From Phytohabitans maris (GTDB taxonomy: Bacteria > Actinomycetota > Actinomycetes > Mycobacteriales > Micromonosporaceae), in NCBI RefSeq assembly GCF_031085175.1, contig NZ_JAVHUY010000013.1, positions 151,376 through 215,375 on the forward strand: DNA of 64,000 bases. The letters run 5' to 3'. The stretch's first letter is position 1. Each line of letters begins with the position of its first letter. Below the pieces are notes generated by a model, which saw only the letters and a program-made list of their open reading frames with translations, was not told the DNA's origin and made no database searches. Below are positions 1-8,022 of this stretch, piece after piece. The position numbers and the translations under genes were made by a program.

Positions 1-1
1 G

Positions 2-628
2 CACGTGGTCGGCGCCTGGCCGCACGTGCAGCAGCGGCACGACATGCTCGAGGAGGCGCTGCAGATCATGCGGTCGCTGCTCGACGGGGAGACGGTCACG
101 TACTCGGGGGAGTACTACGACGTGCCCGAGGCGTACCTGTGGGACCGGCCGGCGGGCGGGGTACCGATCGCGGTCGCCGCCTCCGGCCCGTCGTCCAGCG
201 CGCTCGCCGCGGAGTACGGGGACGGCCTGATCGCCGCCGACCCGGACGCCCGCGTGGTGGACCTCTTCGACCAGGCGGGCGGCGAGGGGAAGCCGCGCTT
301 CGGGCAGGTGCCGGTCTGCTGGGGCCCCGACGAGGGCGAGTGCCGCAAGCGGGTGGTCGACCAGTGGCGCTGGGCCCCGCCGGACTGGAAGGTCAAGGCG
401 GAGCTGCCCGGCCCGGACTCGTTCGCGTCGGCGAGCCAGTTCGTGCGCGAGGAGGACCTGGTGCGCATCGTGCCGTGCGGGCCGGACGTGGAGCAGCACG
501 TCGAGGCGTTCAACCGGTACGTCGACGCCGGCTTCACACACGTCGCCCTGGTGCAGGTGGGGGGCGAGAGCCAGCCCGAGTTTCTGGACTGGGCCGAGCG
601 CGAGCTGGTTCCCCGGCTGCGGGGCTGA
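2..628 (+). CDS. LLM-class F420-dependent oxidoreductase, C-terminal part
   Basis: This is the last 208 codons of a luciferase-like (TIM-barrel) oxidoreductase of the F420-dependent glucose-6-phosphate dehydrogenase-like group. The frame is open to the left edge, so the start lies outside the window and the GTG at 5 is only internal. Visible family features are the HDMLEEALQIMRSLLDGE helix, the YYDVPEAYLW segment, the PIAVAASGPSSSALAAEYGDGLI strand-helix that closes the flavin/F420 pocket, and a C-terminal FTHVALVQVGG strand followed by FLDWAERELVPRLRG. Members use coenzyme F420 for hydride transfer; the substrate cannot be read from the sequence. A hairpin repeat follows 26 bp after the stop and probably ends transcription. 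Family is secure, substrate unknown. Confidence 0.85.
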   Translation, partial: HVVGAWPHVQQRHDMLEEALQIMRSLLDGETVTYSGEYYDVPEAYLWDRPAGGVPIAVAASGPSSSALAAEYGDGLIAADPDARVVDLFDQAGGEGKPRFGQVPVCWGPDEGECRKRVVDQWRWAPPDWKVKAELPGPDSFASASQFVREEDLVRIVPCGPDVEQHVEAFNRYVDAGFTHVALVQVGGESQPEFLDWAERELVPRLRG

Positions 629-653
629 GCCTCCCCGCGTGATCTCCCCGCAC

Positions 654-707
654 GTGATCGAAGCTCCCGTGACGTCGCTAGAACGACTTGAAGGGAGCTT
701 CGATCAC
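654..707. repeat. 54-bp hairpin repeat, copy 1 (convergent terminator)
   Basis: Inverted repeat with 15-bp perfect outer arms starting GTGATCGAAGCTCCC and a conserved centre CTAGAACGAC. It lies between two convergent genes (ends at 628 and 724), so it can serve both as a terminator. Two more copies of exactly 54 bp are at 9390-9443 and 54682-54735. Confidence 0.8.
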
Positions 708-723
708 CGGGGGCACCCCGGGT

Positions 724-927
724 TCAGCTGCGGCGGAACGCGTACCGCCGGGGCTGCGCGGCGCTCTGGCCGCCACGGCTGGCCTTGCCGCGCCGGGCGG
801 CGGCCGCCGGCTTGGCGGACCGTCCGGCCTTGCGGCCTTCCTCGGCGTCGCCGTGCGGGAACGCGGCCGCGACGCTCTGCGCGGCCAGCTCGTCCGGGTC
901 GACGTGTACGGAGAAGTCGGCAGGCAT
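724..927 (-). CDS. Small basic protein of unknown function (67 aa)
   Basis: Short open frame preceded on the minus strand by a strong ribosome site (AAGGAG, 7 nt before the ATG at 927), which is the main reason to believe it is real. The product has an acidic N-terminal third (SVHVDPDELAAQ) and a highly basic, Ala/Gly/Ser-rich tail (GRSAKPAAAARRGKASRGG, ending RRYAFRRS). There is no signal peptide, membrane segment or cysteine. I do not recognise the family. The polarity (acidic head, basic tail) would fit a nucleic-acid- or polyanion-binding peptide or a leader peptide, but that is speculation. It ends 17 bp before the hairpin repeat at 654-707. Confidence 0.6.
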   Translation of the reverse strand: MPADFSVHVDPDELAAQSVAAAFPHGDAEEGRKAGRSAKPAAAARRGKASRGGQSAAQPRRYAFRRS

Positions 928-1082
928 GGGATGTCTCCTTCCAGTGACGGAGTCCCGGGCGCGCGCGAACGCGAGGCACAGGAGGACGACGCCCGAGACA
1001 GAAGCGGATGAACGCGGTCTCAGAAGGCTGTCGTCAGGAGATCATGCCGCCACGGTAACCCGCCCGGCCGCGCGCCGCCACC
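928..1082. other. Intergenic stretch upstream of the small basic gene
   Basis: Contains the ribosome site of the 67-aa gene and presumably its promoter. I see no further gene; other frames here are compositional. Confidence 0.4.
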
Positions 1083-1153
1083 GCAATAAGCCGAGTCCGC
1101 AATAAGCAATAAGCCGAGTCCGCAGTAAGCCGAGTCCGCATTACGCCGAGTCG
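1083..1153. repeat. 16-bp tandem repeat at the 3' end of the lipid kinase gene
   Basis: Units of 16 bp (type GCAATAAGCCGAGTCC) at 1083-1098, 1106-1121, 1122-1137 and 1138-1153, with a 7-bp partial unit at 1099-1105. The last unit contains the stop codon and final codons of the minus-strand kinase gene, so the array looks like tandem duplication of the gene end into its 3' untranslated region. Confidence 0.8.
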
Positions 1154-2055
1154 GCGAGGTCGGGTGAGGGGGCCGGGCGGGGTACGCAGAGCCACAGCGA
1201 CTCGGGCCGCATCTCGGCGCGGAGCACCCGGCCCGGCGCGATGAGGTCGCCGTCGAGCTCGCGGGGCTGGGCGCGGTTGCTGGTGACCTGCACGCTCCGG
1301 GCGCGAAACACCTCCATCCGCGGCACCCGCCGCCGGCGCCGGGCCACCGCCCACGCCAGCGAGGCCCAGTGGCCGAGGGTGCGCGGGGTGAGCACCGCCA
1401 CGTCGAACGACCCGTCGTCCGGCTCGGCGTCCAGCAGCAGCCGCAGCCCGCCCTTGAGCCGCCCCACGTTCGCGATCAGGACCGTGCGGGCGCGGCGCCG
1501 GATCGGCGGGTTGTCGTCGATCCGGATGGAGACCCGCATCGGCCGGTCGCGGAGGTGGCGCAGCGCGCCGAAGACGTACGCCGGCCAGCCGATCCGCGCC
1601 TTCGTCGTCTCCGAGGTGGCGGCGAGCATCTCCGCGTCGAAGCCCATCCCGGCCATCACCGCGAAGCACTCCCCGTCGACCGCGCCCACGTCGATCCGGC
1701 GGGTGCCGCCGGCAAGCGCGACCTCGACGCCGGCGATCAGGTCGTGGGTGAGGCCGAGGTTGGCGGCGAGCAGGTTGCCGGTGCCGCTGGGCAGCACGGC
1801 GAGCGCGACGTCGGTGCCGGCGAGCTCGGTGACGCAGGAACGCACGGTGCCGTCGCCGCCGCACGCGAAGACCACCCGCGCCCCGCCCTCGACCGCCCGA
1901 CGCGCCTGGCCCCGGCCGGGGTCCTCGCGGGTCGTCTCGTACCAGGCCGGCGCCGGCCAGCCCGCCTCGGCGAGCAGTGCGGTGACGGTCTGGCGCAGCT
2001 CGTCGACGTCGAGGACCTTCGACGGGTTGACCACCACGGCCGAGGGGACTGTCAC
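1141..2055 (-). CDS. Diacylglycerol kinase-family lipid kinase
   Basis: ATP-dependent lipid kinase of the DAGK/YegS/sphingosine-kinase fold, which phosphorylates a lipid alcohol at the membrane face. The N-terminal catalytic domain shows the AVVVNPSK strand, the FACGGDGTVRSC nucleotide loop (GGDGT is the family signature) and LAVLPSGTGNLLAANLG, the second conserved loop. The C-terminal half is the beta-sandwich seen in DagK/YegS enzymes (FAVMAGMGFDAEML, then IANVGRLKGGLRLLLDAEPDDGSFDVAVL). The exact lipid substrate is not predictable. The GTG at 2055 places the first strand at the expected N-terminus; an ATG at 2118 in the same frame is possible, and neither has a good Shine-Dalgarno. Divergent from the xylanase gene. 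Confidence 0.85.
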   Translation of the reverse strand: MTVPSAVVVNPSKVLDVDELRQTVTALLAEAGWPAPAWYETTREDPGRGQARRAVEGGARVVFACGGDGTVRSCVTELAGTDVALAVLPSGTGNLLAANLGLTHDLIAGVEVALAGGTRRIDVGAVDGECFAVMAGMGFDAEMLAATSETTKARIGWPAYVFGALRHLRDRPMRVSIRIDDNPPIRRRARTVLIANVGRLKGGLRLLLDAEPDDGSFDVAVLTPRTLGHWASLAWAVARRRRRVPRMEVFRARSVQVTSNRAQPRELDGDLIAPGRVLRAEMRPESLWLCVPRPAPSPDLADSA

Positions 2056-2241
2056 GGAAACGAGTGTGCATGATCGGCGTTGACGCGTGTGTCCACCCGC
2101 CCTAACATCGATCACCATCTAGGCCGAGCGCGTCCCGGGAGCCGGCGCGCGTCGTGGGCCGACCTTCGCGCCGCCTCCCATGGACTGGGCAGACGTGGCA
2201 GGCAGCGCGCGTACCCACGAGAGGAATCACCATGCTTACCT

Positions 2242-2296
2242 TTCGTTCGCGACTGCGAGGCTCGGTCGCTAGCGCTCCCTCACTCCTCGCGCTCAC
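2242..2296. repeat. 55-bp dispersed repeat, copy 1
   Basis: Begins TTCGTTCGCGACTGCG and ends CCTCGCGCTCAC. It differs by one base (A for G) from the copy at 6117-6171. Here it lies between a well placed ribosome site plus ATG (2232) and the ATG (2298) that begins a normal signal peptide, and it is open in the xylanase frame. Confidence 0.9.
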
Positions 2297-2297
2297 G

Positions 2298-4271
2298 ATG
2301 CGCGGAAACAGGCGCCACGGGCTCCCGTTCGCGCTCGCCGCGCTCGCGGCGTCCGTCGCGGTCGCGATCCCGCTGGCCGCCGCTCCCTCCGCGAGCGCCG
2401 CGGAGCCGGTCGTCGTGGCCAACCACACATTCGAAAACAACAACATCCATGGCTGGGCTCCGCGCGCCGACGAGACCGTCGCGGCGAGCACGGCCGTGGC
2501 ACATTCGGGTACGGGGAGCCTGCTCACCAGTGGACGGACCCGCACCTGGGAGGGGCCGACCCTCGACGTACTGGACACAATGGACAAAGGTGTCCGGTAC
2601 ACCATCTCGGTCTGGGCCCGCCTCGCGGCCGGCGGCGGCTCGGCGCAGGCCCGGCTGAGCGTCGAGCGGCGCACCGCCGGCACGGCCAGCTACGACCAGG
2701 TGGTCGGCAACACCAACGTCTCCGACGGCGGCTGGGTCAACCTGCAGGGCCAGTACACGCTCGCCCACGACGTCGACTTCCTGACCGTGTACGTGGAGAC
2801 GGCCAGCGGCACCGCGTCGCTGCACATCGACGACTTCACGCTGTCGTACACGCCGGCGACCCCGATCCAGACCGACATCCCCTCGGTCAAGGACGTGCTC
2901 GGCGACCACTTCCCGATCGGTGCGGCGATCAGCGTGCCGCAGACGCTCGGCGAGCACGCCCGGCTGCTGAGCAAACACTTCAACTCGGTCACGCCGGGCA
3001 ACGCGCTCAAGTGGGACGCCACCGAGCCGACCGAGGGGACGTTCCGGTTCACCGACGCCGACGCGATGGTCGACTTCGCCCAGGCCAACGGCATGCAGGT
3101 ACGCGGGCACACGCTCGTGTGGCACAACCAGACACCGGCCTGGGTGTTCCTCGACGCGAACGGCGCCGCCATGACCCCCACCGCCGCCAACAAGGCGCTG
3201 CTGCTGTCCCGCCTCGACGCGCACATCCGCGCGGTGGTCGGGCACTACGGCACCGACATCGCCACCTGGGACGTGGTCAACGAGGTCGTCGACGAAGGCC
3301 AGTCGGACGGCCTGCGCCGCAGCCGGTGGTACGAGATCGCCGGGCTCGACTACATCCGCACCGCGTTTCGGGTGGCCCGCGAGGTCGCGCCGGCCGCGAA
3401 GCTCTACATCAACGACTACAACACCAACGTGCCGGCCAAGCGCGACAAGCTCTACAGCCTGGTGAGCCAGCTCAAGGCCGAGGGGGTACCGGTCGACGGC
3501 GTCGGGCACCAGATGCACGTCAACGTGGACTGGCCCTCGGTCAGCGAGACCGAGGCGATGATCCAGAAGTTCGTGCCGCTCGGCGTCGACCAGCAGGTCA
3601 CCGAGATGGACGTGAGCATCTACACCAACTCCGGCGAGTCCTTCCCGACCCCGCCGCGCGACCGGCTGATCCGGCAGGCGTACAAGTACCGCGACCTCTT
3701 CGACCTCTACAAGCGGTACTCGTCGGAGCTGACCTCGGTGACCGTGTGGGGGCTGGCGGACGACGACACGTGGCTCGACACGTTCCCGGTGGTCCGCAAC
3801 GACGCGCCGCTGCTCTTCGACGAGCAGTTGCAGGCGAAGCCCGCGTACTGGGGCATCGTGGATCCCACCAAGATCGAGACCACCGCCTCCCCGACGACCC
3901 CGACGGCGGTACCCACGACGAGCGCGCCCACCAGCGCGCCGCCCACGACGAGCTCGCCGCCCGCCGGTGCCTGCCAGGTCACCTACCGGGTCGTGGGACA
4001 GTGGCCGGGCGGCTTCCAGGGCGAGGTGCGGGTGGCGCCCGGGCGCGCGCTGACCAGCTGGACGGTGGGCTGGGCGTTCCCGAACGGCCAGCAGATCAAC
4101 CAGCTCTGGTCCGGCGCCTACACCCAGAGCGGCGCGGCCGTCACCGTGACCAACGCGGCGTGGAACGGCGGCGTGCCGGCGAACGGCTCGGTCACGTTCG
4201 GCTTCATCGCGAGCTGGACCGCCACGAACGCGGCACCGACCACGTTCACGGTCAACGGCGCCCCCTGCTGA
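2298..4271 (+). CDS. Secreted endo-1,4-beta-xylanase, CBM22-GH10-CBM2
   Basis: Extracellular xylan-degrading enzyme that cleaves internal beta-1,4 xylose linkages with retention. From the ATG at 2298: Sec signal peptide about 1-34 (ending PSASA), a CBM22-type beta-sandwich about 36-185, GH10 barrel about 190-525, a Thr/Pro/Ser linker about 535-560, and a C-terminal CBM2 cellulose-binding domain ending TFTVNGAPC. Catalytic acid/base is Glu329 in WDVVNE and the nucleophile Glu436 in TEMDVS. An in-frame ATG at 2232 has a better ribosome site (AGAGGA, 6 nt away) and would add 22 residues encoded by the 55-bp repeat ahead of the signal peptide, so the true start may be 2232. A GC hairpin follows the stop. 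Confidence 0.95.
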   Translation: MRGNRRHGLPFALAALAASVAVAIPLAAAPSASAAEPVVVANHTFENNNIHGWAPRADETVAASTAVAHSGTGSLLTSGRTRTWEGPTLDVLDTMDKGVRYTISVWARLAAGGGSAQARLSVERRTAGTASYDQVVGNTNVSDGGWVNLQGQYTLAHDVDFLTVYVETASGTASLHIDDFTLSYTPATPIQTDIPSVKDVLGDHFPIGAAISVPQTLGEHARLLSKHFNSVTPGNALKWDATEPTEGTFRFTDADAMVDFAQANGMQVRGHTLVWHNQTPAWVFLDANGAAMTPTAANKALLLSRLDAHIRAVVGHYGTDIATWDVVNEVVDEGQSDGLRRSRWYEIAGLDYIRTAFRVAREVAPAAKLYINDYNTNVPAKRDKLYSLVSQLKAEGVPVDGVGHQMHVNVDWPSVSETEAMIQKFVPLGVDQQVTEMDVSIYTNSGESFPTPPRDRLIRQAYKYRDLFDLYKRYSSELTSVTVWGLADDDTWLDTFPVVRNDAPLLFDEQLQAKPAYWGIVDPTKIETTASPTTPTAVPTTSAPTSAPPTTSSPPAGACQVTYRVVGQWPGGFQGEVRVAPGRALTSWTVGWAFPNGQQINQLWSGAYTQSGAAVTVTNAAWNGGVPANGSVTFGFIASWTATNAAPTTFTVNGAPC

Positions 4272-4278
4272 GCGGCGG

Positions 4279-4313
4279 GCGACCCCCGGGCCGGCACCGC
4301 GCTCGGGGGTCGC
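4279..4313. terminator. Bidirectional hairpin terminator
   Basis: 10-bp perfect stem (GCGACCCCCG paired with CGGGGGTCGC) with a 15-nt loop, between the convergent xylanase and ABC permease genes. No U-run on either side. Confidence 0.65.
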
Positions 4314-4317
4314 TCCC

Positions 4318-5187
4318 TCATGACGTAACGTCGCGGGCGCCGAAACGGGCCCAAGCCGCGCTCAGGAAGATCACGATGTAGGCGGCCGCGGAGAGCAGGC
4401 CGTGGCGTACCGGGTCCCAGGCGACGGGGTCGCGGAGCAGGTCGCCGAAGTTCTCCCACCAATGCGTCAGCAGGTACGGGTGGAGCCAGTCGATCTGCGG
4501 GATCACGCCCAGGATCCAGCTGAGCATGTTGACCATGACGATCGCGATCGTGGCGCCCATCGGCTGCTCGGTGAGCGTCGAGACGAAGAGCCCGACGGCG
4601 CCGAGCGCGGCGAGGCAGGCGGTCAGGTAGAGGCAGATCGCCAGCAGCCGCAGCAGGCCCTCGCCCATCCCGATCGTCGTACCGGACAGCAGCGTGACGT
4701 CGCCGCCGCCGAAGAGCACCAGCCCGGCCACCAGCCCGGTGCCGGCGACCGTCGCGGTGGCGATGAAGGCGCCGGCCACGATGCCCGCGTACTTCACGGC
4801 GAGCAGGCGGGTGCGGTGCACCGGCACGGTCAGCAGGTAGCGGAGCGTGCCCACGTTCGCCTCGCCGGCGACCGCGTCACCGGCGAGCGCCGCCACCGCG
4901 ATCGGCAGGAAGAGCTGGATCTCGAGGGCGAGCGCGGCGAGCGCCACGAAGAGCCCGTTGCCGCTGATCGACGAGAGGAACTGCGGCGCGCCCTCGCCGC
5001 CGCCGGCCGAGGTCGGGCTGGCCACCTTCACCGCGATCGCGATGACGATCGGGACCGCGGCCAGCACCGCGAGGCCGGCCTGGTTGCGCCGGCGCCGGGC
5101 GATCAGGCTCAGCTCCGAGCGGAGGAAACGGAACGGTACGCCGACCCCGCCGGTGGCCGGCCGGGCCGCCACCTCAACCGCTGACAT
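4318..5187 (-). CDS. ABC-2 type transporter permease
   Basis: Integral membrane subunit of an ABC exporter, 289 aa. Six hydrophobic segments are visible (about 36-56 LAVLAAVPIVIAIAV, 80-105, 130-160, 175-200, 208-235 and 262-282), with an amphipathic GEANVGTLRYLLTVPVHRTRLLAVKY coupling segment after the second, as usual in ABC-2 permeases of the NatB/CcmB-like type. It follows the ATPase gene with a 14-bp overlap, so the two are made together. The ATG at 5187 has an AGGG ribosome site inside the upstream gene. Substrate unknown; the LolA-like lipoprotein upstream suggests a role at the outer face of the membrane. Confidence 0.85.
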   Translation of the reverse strand: MSAVEVAARPATGGVGVPFRFLRSELSLIARRRRNQAGLAVLAAVPIVIAIAVKVASPTSAGGGEGAPQFLSSISGNGLFVALAALALEIQLFLPIAVAALAGDAVAGEANVGTLRYLLTVPVHRTRLLAVKYAGIVAGAFIATATVAGTGLVAGLVLFGGGDVTLLSGTTIGMGEGLLRLLAICLYLTACLAALGAVGLFVSTLTEQPMGATIAIVMVNMLSWILGVIPQIDWLHPYLLTHWWENFGDLLRDPVAWDPVRHGLLSAAAYIVIFLSAAWARFGARDVTS

Positions 5188-6106
5188 CGAAGCCCTCCCC
5201 GGTCAGCGCCACGAACTGCTCCTCCAGGTCGGCGGCGACGACCGCGAAGCCGCTTACCGGTACGCCGTCGTGCACCAGCGTCGCCACCGCCTTCTCCGGG
5301 GCGACCGGACCCAGTACCCCGGTCGCGCTGTCGCCGTCGTGGGTCACCTCGGTGAGGCCGAGCTCGCGCAGCACCCGGGCGGCGTCGGCCGGCCGGTCGG
5401 TCCGCACCCGCGCGCGCGGCGCCGCCTCGGCCCGCAGGTCCTCCAGTGTGGACTGTGCCACCAGGTTGCCCTGGTGCATGACGCCGACGTGGCTGCACAC
5501 CTGCTCCACTTCGGACAGCAGGTGGGTGGAGAGCAGCACGGTCGCGCCCTCGGCGGCCAGCGCACCGATCAGCGAGCGCACCTCGCGGGTGCCCTGCGGG
5601 TCGAGGCCGTTGGTCGGCTCGTCCAGGATCAGCAGGTCGCGCGAGGCGAGCATGGCCGCGGCCAGCGCGAGCCGCTGCCGCATGCCCAGCGAGTACGCCC
5701 GGAAGCGCTTGCCGGCCGCCGCGCCGAGCCCGACCCGGTCGAGCGCCGCCCGGATCCGGGCGTCCGCCGTCGCCGCCCGGGCGGTACGGTCGGCCGCGTC
5801 CAGCCGCCGCAGGTTGTCCATCCCGGACAGGTACGGGTGGAAGCCCGGCCCCTCGACCAGCGCGCCCACCCGGGGCAGCACCGTCGCGGCGCCGCCGGGC
5901 ATCCGCTCGCCGAGCAGGGCGTGGCCGCCGGACGTGGGCCGGATCAGGCCGAGGAGCATGCGGATCGTGGTGGTCTTGCCGGAGCCGTTCGGGCCGAGAA
6001 ACCCGTAGACCGCCCCGCGGGGGACCGCCAGGTCGACGGCGTTGACCGCGACCTGGCGTCCGAACCGCTTGGTGAGTCCACAGCTCTCGACCGCGAACGC
6101 GGTCAC
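5174..6106 (-). CDS. ABC transporter ATP-binding protein
   Basis: Cytoplasmic ATPase of the exporter, 310 aa. Walker A is GPNGSGKTT (about 37-45), the signature is YSLGMRQRLALA, Walker B is LLILDEPTNGLDPQGT, and the switch histidine is in LLSTHLLSEVEQV. A C-terminal extension (about 215-310) of about 90 residues is typical of ATPases paired with ABC-2 permeases. The GTG start at 6106 overlaps by four bases (GTGA) the stop of a 22-codon mini-ORF made from the 55-bp repeat, which in turn overlaps the stop of the lipoprotein gene. This suggests one message from 7268 to 4318 with stepwise translational coupling. Confidence 0.9.
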   Translation of the reverse strand: MTAFAVESCGLTKRFGRQVAVNAVDLAVPRGAVYGFLGPNGSGKTTTIRMLLGLIRPTSGGHALLGERMPGGAATVLPRVGALVEGPGFHPYLSGMDNLRRLDAADRTARAATADARIRAALDRVGLGAAAGKRFRAYSLGMRQRLALAAAMLASRDLLILDEPTNGLDPQGTREVRSLIGALAAEGATVLLSTHLLSEVEQVCSHVGVMHQGNLVAQSTLEDLRAEAAPRARVRTDRPADAARVLRELGLTEVTHDGDSATGVLGPVAPEKAVATLVHDGVPVSGFAVVAADLEEQFVALTGEGFDVSG

Positions 6107-6171
6107 TGAGCCTGCCTTCGTTCGCGACTGCGGGGCTCGGTCGCTAGCGCTCCCTCACTCCTCGCGCTCAC
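6103..6171 (-). CDS. 22-codon coupling mini-ORF built from the 55-bp repeat
   Basis: Begins with GTG at 6171, overlapping the TGA of the lipoprotein gene by four bases (GTGA), and ends with TGA at 6103-6105, overlapping the GTG start of the ATPase, again as GTGA. It encodes MSARSEGALATEPRSRERR followed by QAQ. The peptide is arginine-rich and low in complexity. I infer that it lets ribosomes re-initiate across the inserted repeat; there is no evidence that the peptide itself matters. No separate ribosome site is visible. Confidence 0.45.
   Translation of the reverse strand: MSARSEGALATEPRSRERRQAQ
6117..6171. repeat. 55-bp dispersed repeat, copy 2
   Basis: Same sequence as 2242-2296 except one base. 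It fills the junction between the lipoprotein and ATPase genes and provides the body of the mini-ORF at 6103-6171. Its last base is the first base of the mini-ORF start codon. Confidence 0.9.
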
Positions 6172-7268
6172 TTGTGCTCCAGGGCTACCTCGTACAACCT
6201 CTCCGGCGCCACCAGGCCGGCGTAGACGGTGCCGTCGTCGCTGAGCAGGACGCTGAAGAGCCGGCCGCTGAGCAGGTGACCGCTGCCCCAGGCGCCGCTG
6301 ACCGGGGTGAGCATGCTGAGCACCTGGGCCGCCTGGTCGCCCTCCTGCCCGGCCTCGCCGTCTTCGCCACCCTCGACCACGGCGACGGTCGTCCAGCCCT
6401 CGCCGACGGTGGTGAAGCCCGCGTCCTCGGGCGTCTTCGGTGCCGTGTCGGGCTTGGCGGCCTCCGGCAGGCCGGTCGACTCGTCGACCTGCGCGCCGGG
6501 CGGCGGGTTGAAGCGGAACTGCGCGTCGTCCGGCCGGGCGAAGTCGACCTGGGTGAACGCGATCTGGAACGCGGTCTGGTCGCTGCCCTTCGGGAAGACC
6601 TCCAGCCGCAGCGGCACGTGCTCGGCCGCGTCGATCGCGATCCGCACCTCGCCGACGAGCGATGCCTTGTCGCGCGGCGCGAGCACCAGCTCGTACGCGT
6701 CGCGCCCGGCGATCGTCGCGGACCGGCCGACGGTCACCTCGGTCGTCGGATCGACCGCGGCGAGCGCCCGGTCGGCCGCCTCCTGCGGGGTCATCGGCAG
6801 GTCGCTGGGGAGCGGGTGGGCCTTGGTGTCCGCGTCACTGATCGTGCGGTGGACGGCCTTGTTCTCCTTGCTCGACCAGAGCCACAGATCCTTGCCGTTG
6901 CGGATCACGTCGGTCTCGCCGAGCGTGCCCATCAGCGCCACCCGGGTCTTGTCCGGCCCGGAGTACCAGACGCGCAGCTGGTTGGTGTCGGTGAGCAGCG
7001 ACGTGATGTCGGCCGTGCCGCTGCCGCCGCCGGCCAGGCTGGGCAGGTTGGGCAGGCCGAGGTCGGCCGACTGCACCACCGTGCCGGAGAGCCCGTCGAG
7101 CCGTGCCGTCTGCAGGTCGACCAGAAGCTGCTGCGCCGTCCGCGGGGGCAGGCTGGGCTCGGCTGTGGCGGCGAGCGTGCCGACGGCGGCCCCTCCGCCG
7201 ACCACCACCGCGACGGCCGCCGCTGGCACCAACCAGCGGAGCGCGGGTCGGGAGTTCATTACTGGCAT
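6168..7268 (-). CDS. LolA-like secreted/membrane-anchored protein
   Basis: 366-aa exported protein of the LolA/LppX-like superfamily (outer-membrane lipoprotein carrier fold, common in actinobacteria as DUF2092-type proteins). The start is ATG 7268, with AGGAGG 8 nt upstream. The N-terminus MPVMNSRPALRW leads into one hydrophobic segment (about 13-32, VPAAAVAVVVGGGAAVGTLAA), an uncleaved or Ala-type signal. The body alternates short strands (LSGTVVQSADLGLPNLPSL, LRVWYSGPDKTRVALMG, DVIRNGKDLWLWSSKENKAVHRT, RDAYELVLAPRD, GEVRIAIDAAEHVPLRLEVFPKG, FQIAFTQVDFARPDDAQFRFNPPPG) as expected for the open beta-barrel. It probably binds a hydrophobic ligand on the outer face and works with the coupled ABC exporter. 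Divergent from the response regulator gene. Confidence 0.8.
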   Translation of the reverse strand: MPVMNSRPALRWLVPAAAVAVVVGGGAAVGTLAATAEPSLPPRTAQQLLVDLQTARLDGLSGTVVQSADLGLPNLPSLAGGGSGTADITSLLTDTNQLRVWYSGPDKTRVALMGTLGETDVIRNGKDLWLWSSKENKAVHRTISDADTKAHPLPSDLPMTPQEAADRALAAVDPTTEVTVGRSATIAGRDAYELVLAPRDKASLVGEVRIAIDAAEHVPLRLEVFPKGSDQTAFQIAFTQVDFARPDDAQFRFNPPPGAQVDESTGLPEAAKPDTAPKTPEDAGFTTVGEGWTTVAVVEGGEDGEAGQEGDQAAQVLSMLTPVSGAWGSGHLLSGRLFSVLLSDDGTVYAGLVAPERLYEVALEHK

Positions 7269-7365
7269 GTTTCGCACCTCCTGGCACTCATCGTGCGCAA
7301 CCGGCCCTGTGAGAGCGCTGAGAGTGCCTGTGGCCTCACTCAGCAAGGATGGCACGCTTGGTGGC

Positions 7366-8022
7366 GTGCGGTTGCTGGTGGTGGAGGACGAGGCGCGGCT
7401 GGCGACTGCCCTGCAGCGCGGGCTCCAGGGCGAGGGCTTCGCGGTCGACGTGGCCGGCGACGGCCCGACCGGGCTGGAGATGGCCCGCCACGGCGGGTAC
7501 GACGCGATGATCCTCGACGTGATGCTGCCGGGTTTGTCCGGCTACCGGGTGGTCCGCCAGCTCCGCGCCGAGGAGCACTGGCTGCCGGTCCTCATGCTCT
7601 CCGCCAAGGACGGCGAGTACGACCAGGCCGACGGCCTCGACTGCGGCGCCGACGACTACCTGACCAAGCCCTTCTCCTACGTGGTGCTGCTGGCCCGCCT
7701 CCGCGCGCTGCTGCGCCGGGGTGCGCCGCAGCGCCCCACCGTGCTCACCGTCGGCGCGCTCCGCCTCGACCCGGCCGAGCGGCGGGTCACCCTCGACGGG
7801 GTCGAGATCACGCTCACCGCCCGGGAGTTCGCGCTTCTGGAGTACCTGATGCGCCGCTCCGGCGAGGTGGTCTCCAAGACCGAGCTGCTCGACCACGTCT
7901 GGGACGCCAGCATCGAGACCGCGCCGAACGCGGTGGAGGTCTACGTCGGGTACCTGCGCCGCAAGCTCGGCCGCGACGTCCTGGAGACGGTCCGCGGCGC
8001 GGGATACCGTCTGTCGGCATGA
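7366..8022 (+). CDS. OmpR/PhoB-family response regulator
   Basis: 218-aa DNA-binding response regulator. Receiver domain about 1-115 with the acidic pair in VVEDEA, phospho-acceptor Asp51 (MILDVMLPG), and the conserved Lys of KPFSYVVLLARLRALLRR. C-terminal winged helix about 125-218 (LTAREFALLEYLMRRSGEVVSKTELLDHVWD, then VEVYVGYLRRKLG). The GTG at 7366 puts the first strand at the N-terminus; the ribosome site is weak, and a GTG at 7324 is an alternative. Overlaps the sensor kinase gene by ATGA and therefore forms a pair with it. Divergent from the lipoprotein/ABC operon, a likely target by position only. Confidence 0.9.
   Translation: MRLLVVEDEARLATALQRGLQGEGFAVDVAGDGPTGLEMARHGGYDAMILDVMLPGLSGYRVVRQLRAEEHWLPVLMLSAKDGEYDQADGLDCGADDYLTKPFSYVVLLARLRALLRRGAPQRPTVLTVGALRLDPAERRVTLDGVEITLTAREFALLEYLMRRSGEVVSKTELLDHVWDASIETAPNAVEVYVGYLRRKLGRDVLETVRGAGYRLSA

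Noticed and set aside
6042..7340. N-terminal extension of the response regulator or kinase frames
   Set aside because: Antisense of the LolA-like gene; the receiver and kinase begin at 7366 and 8019.
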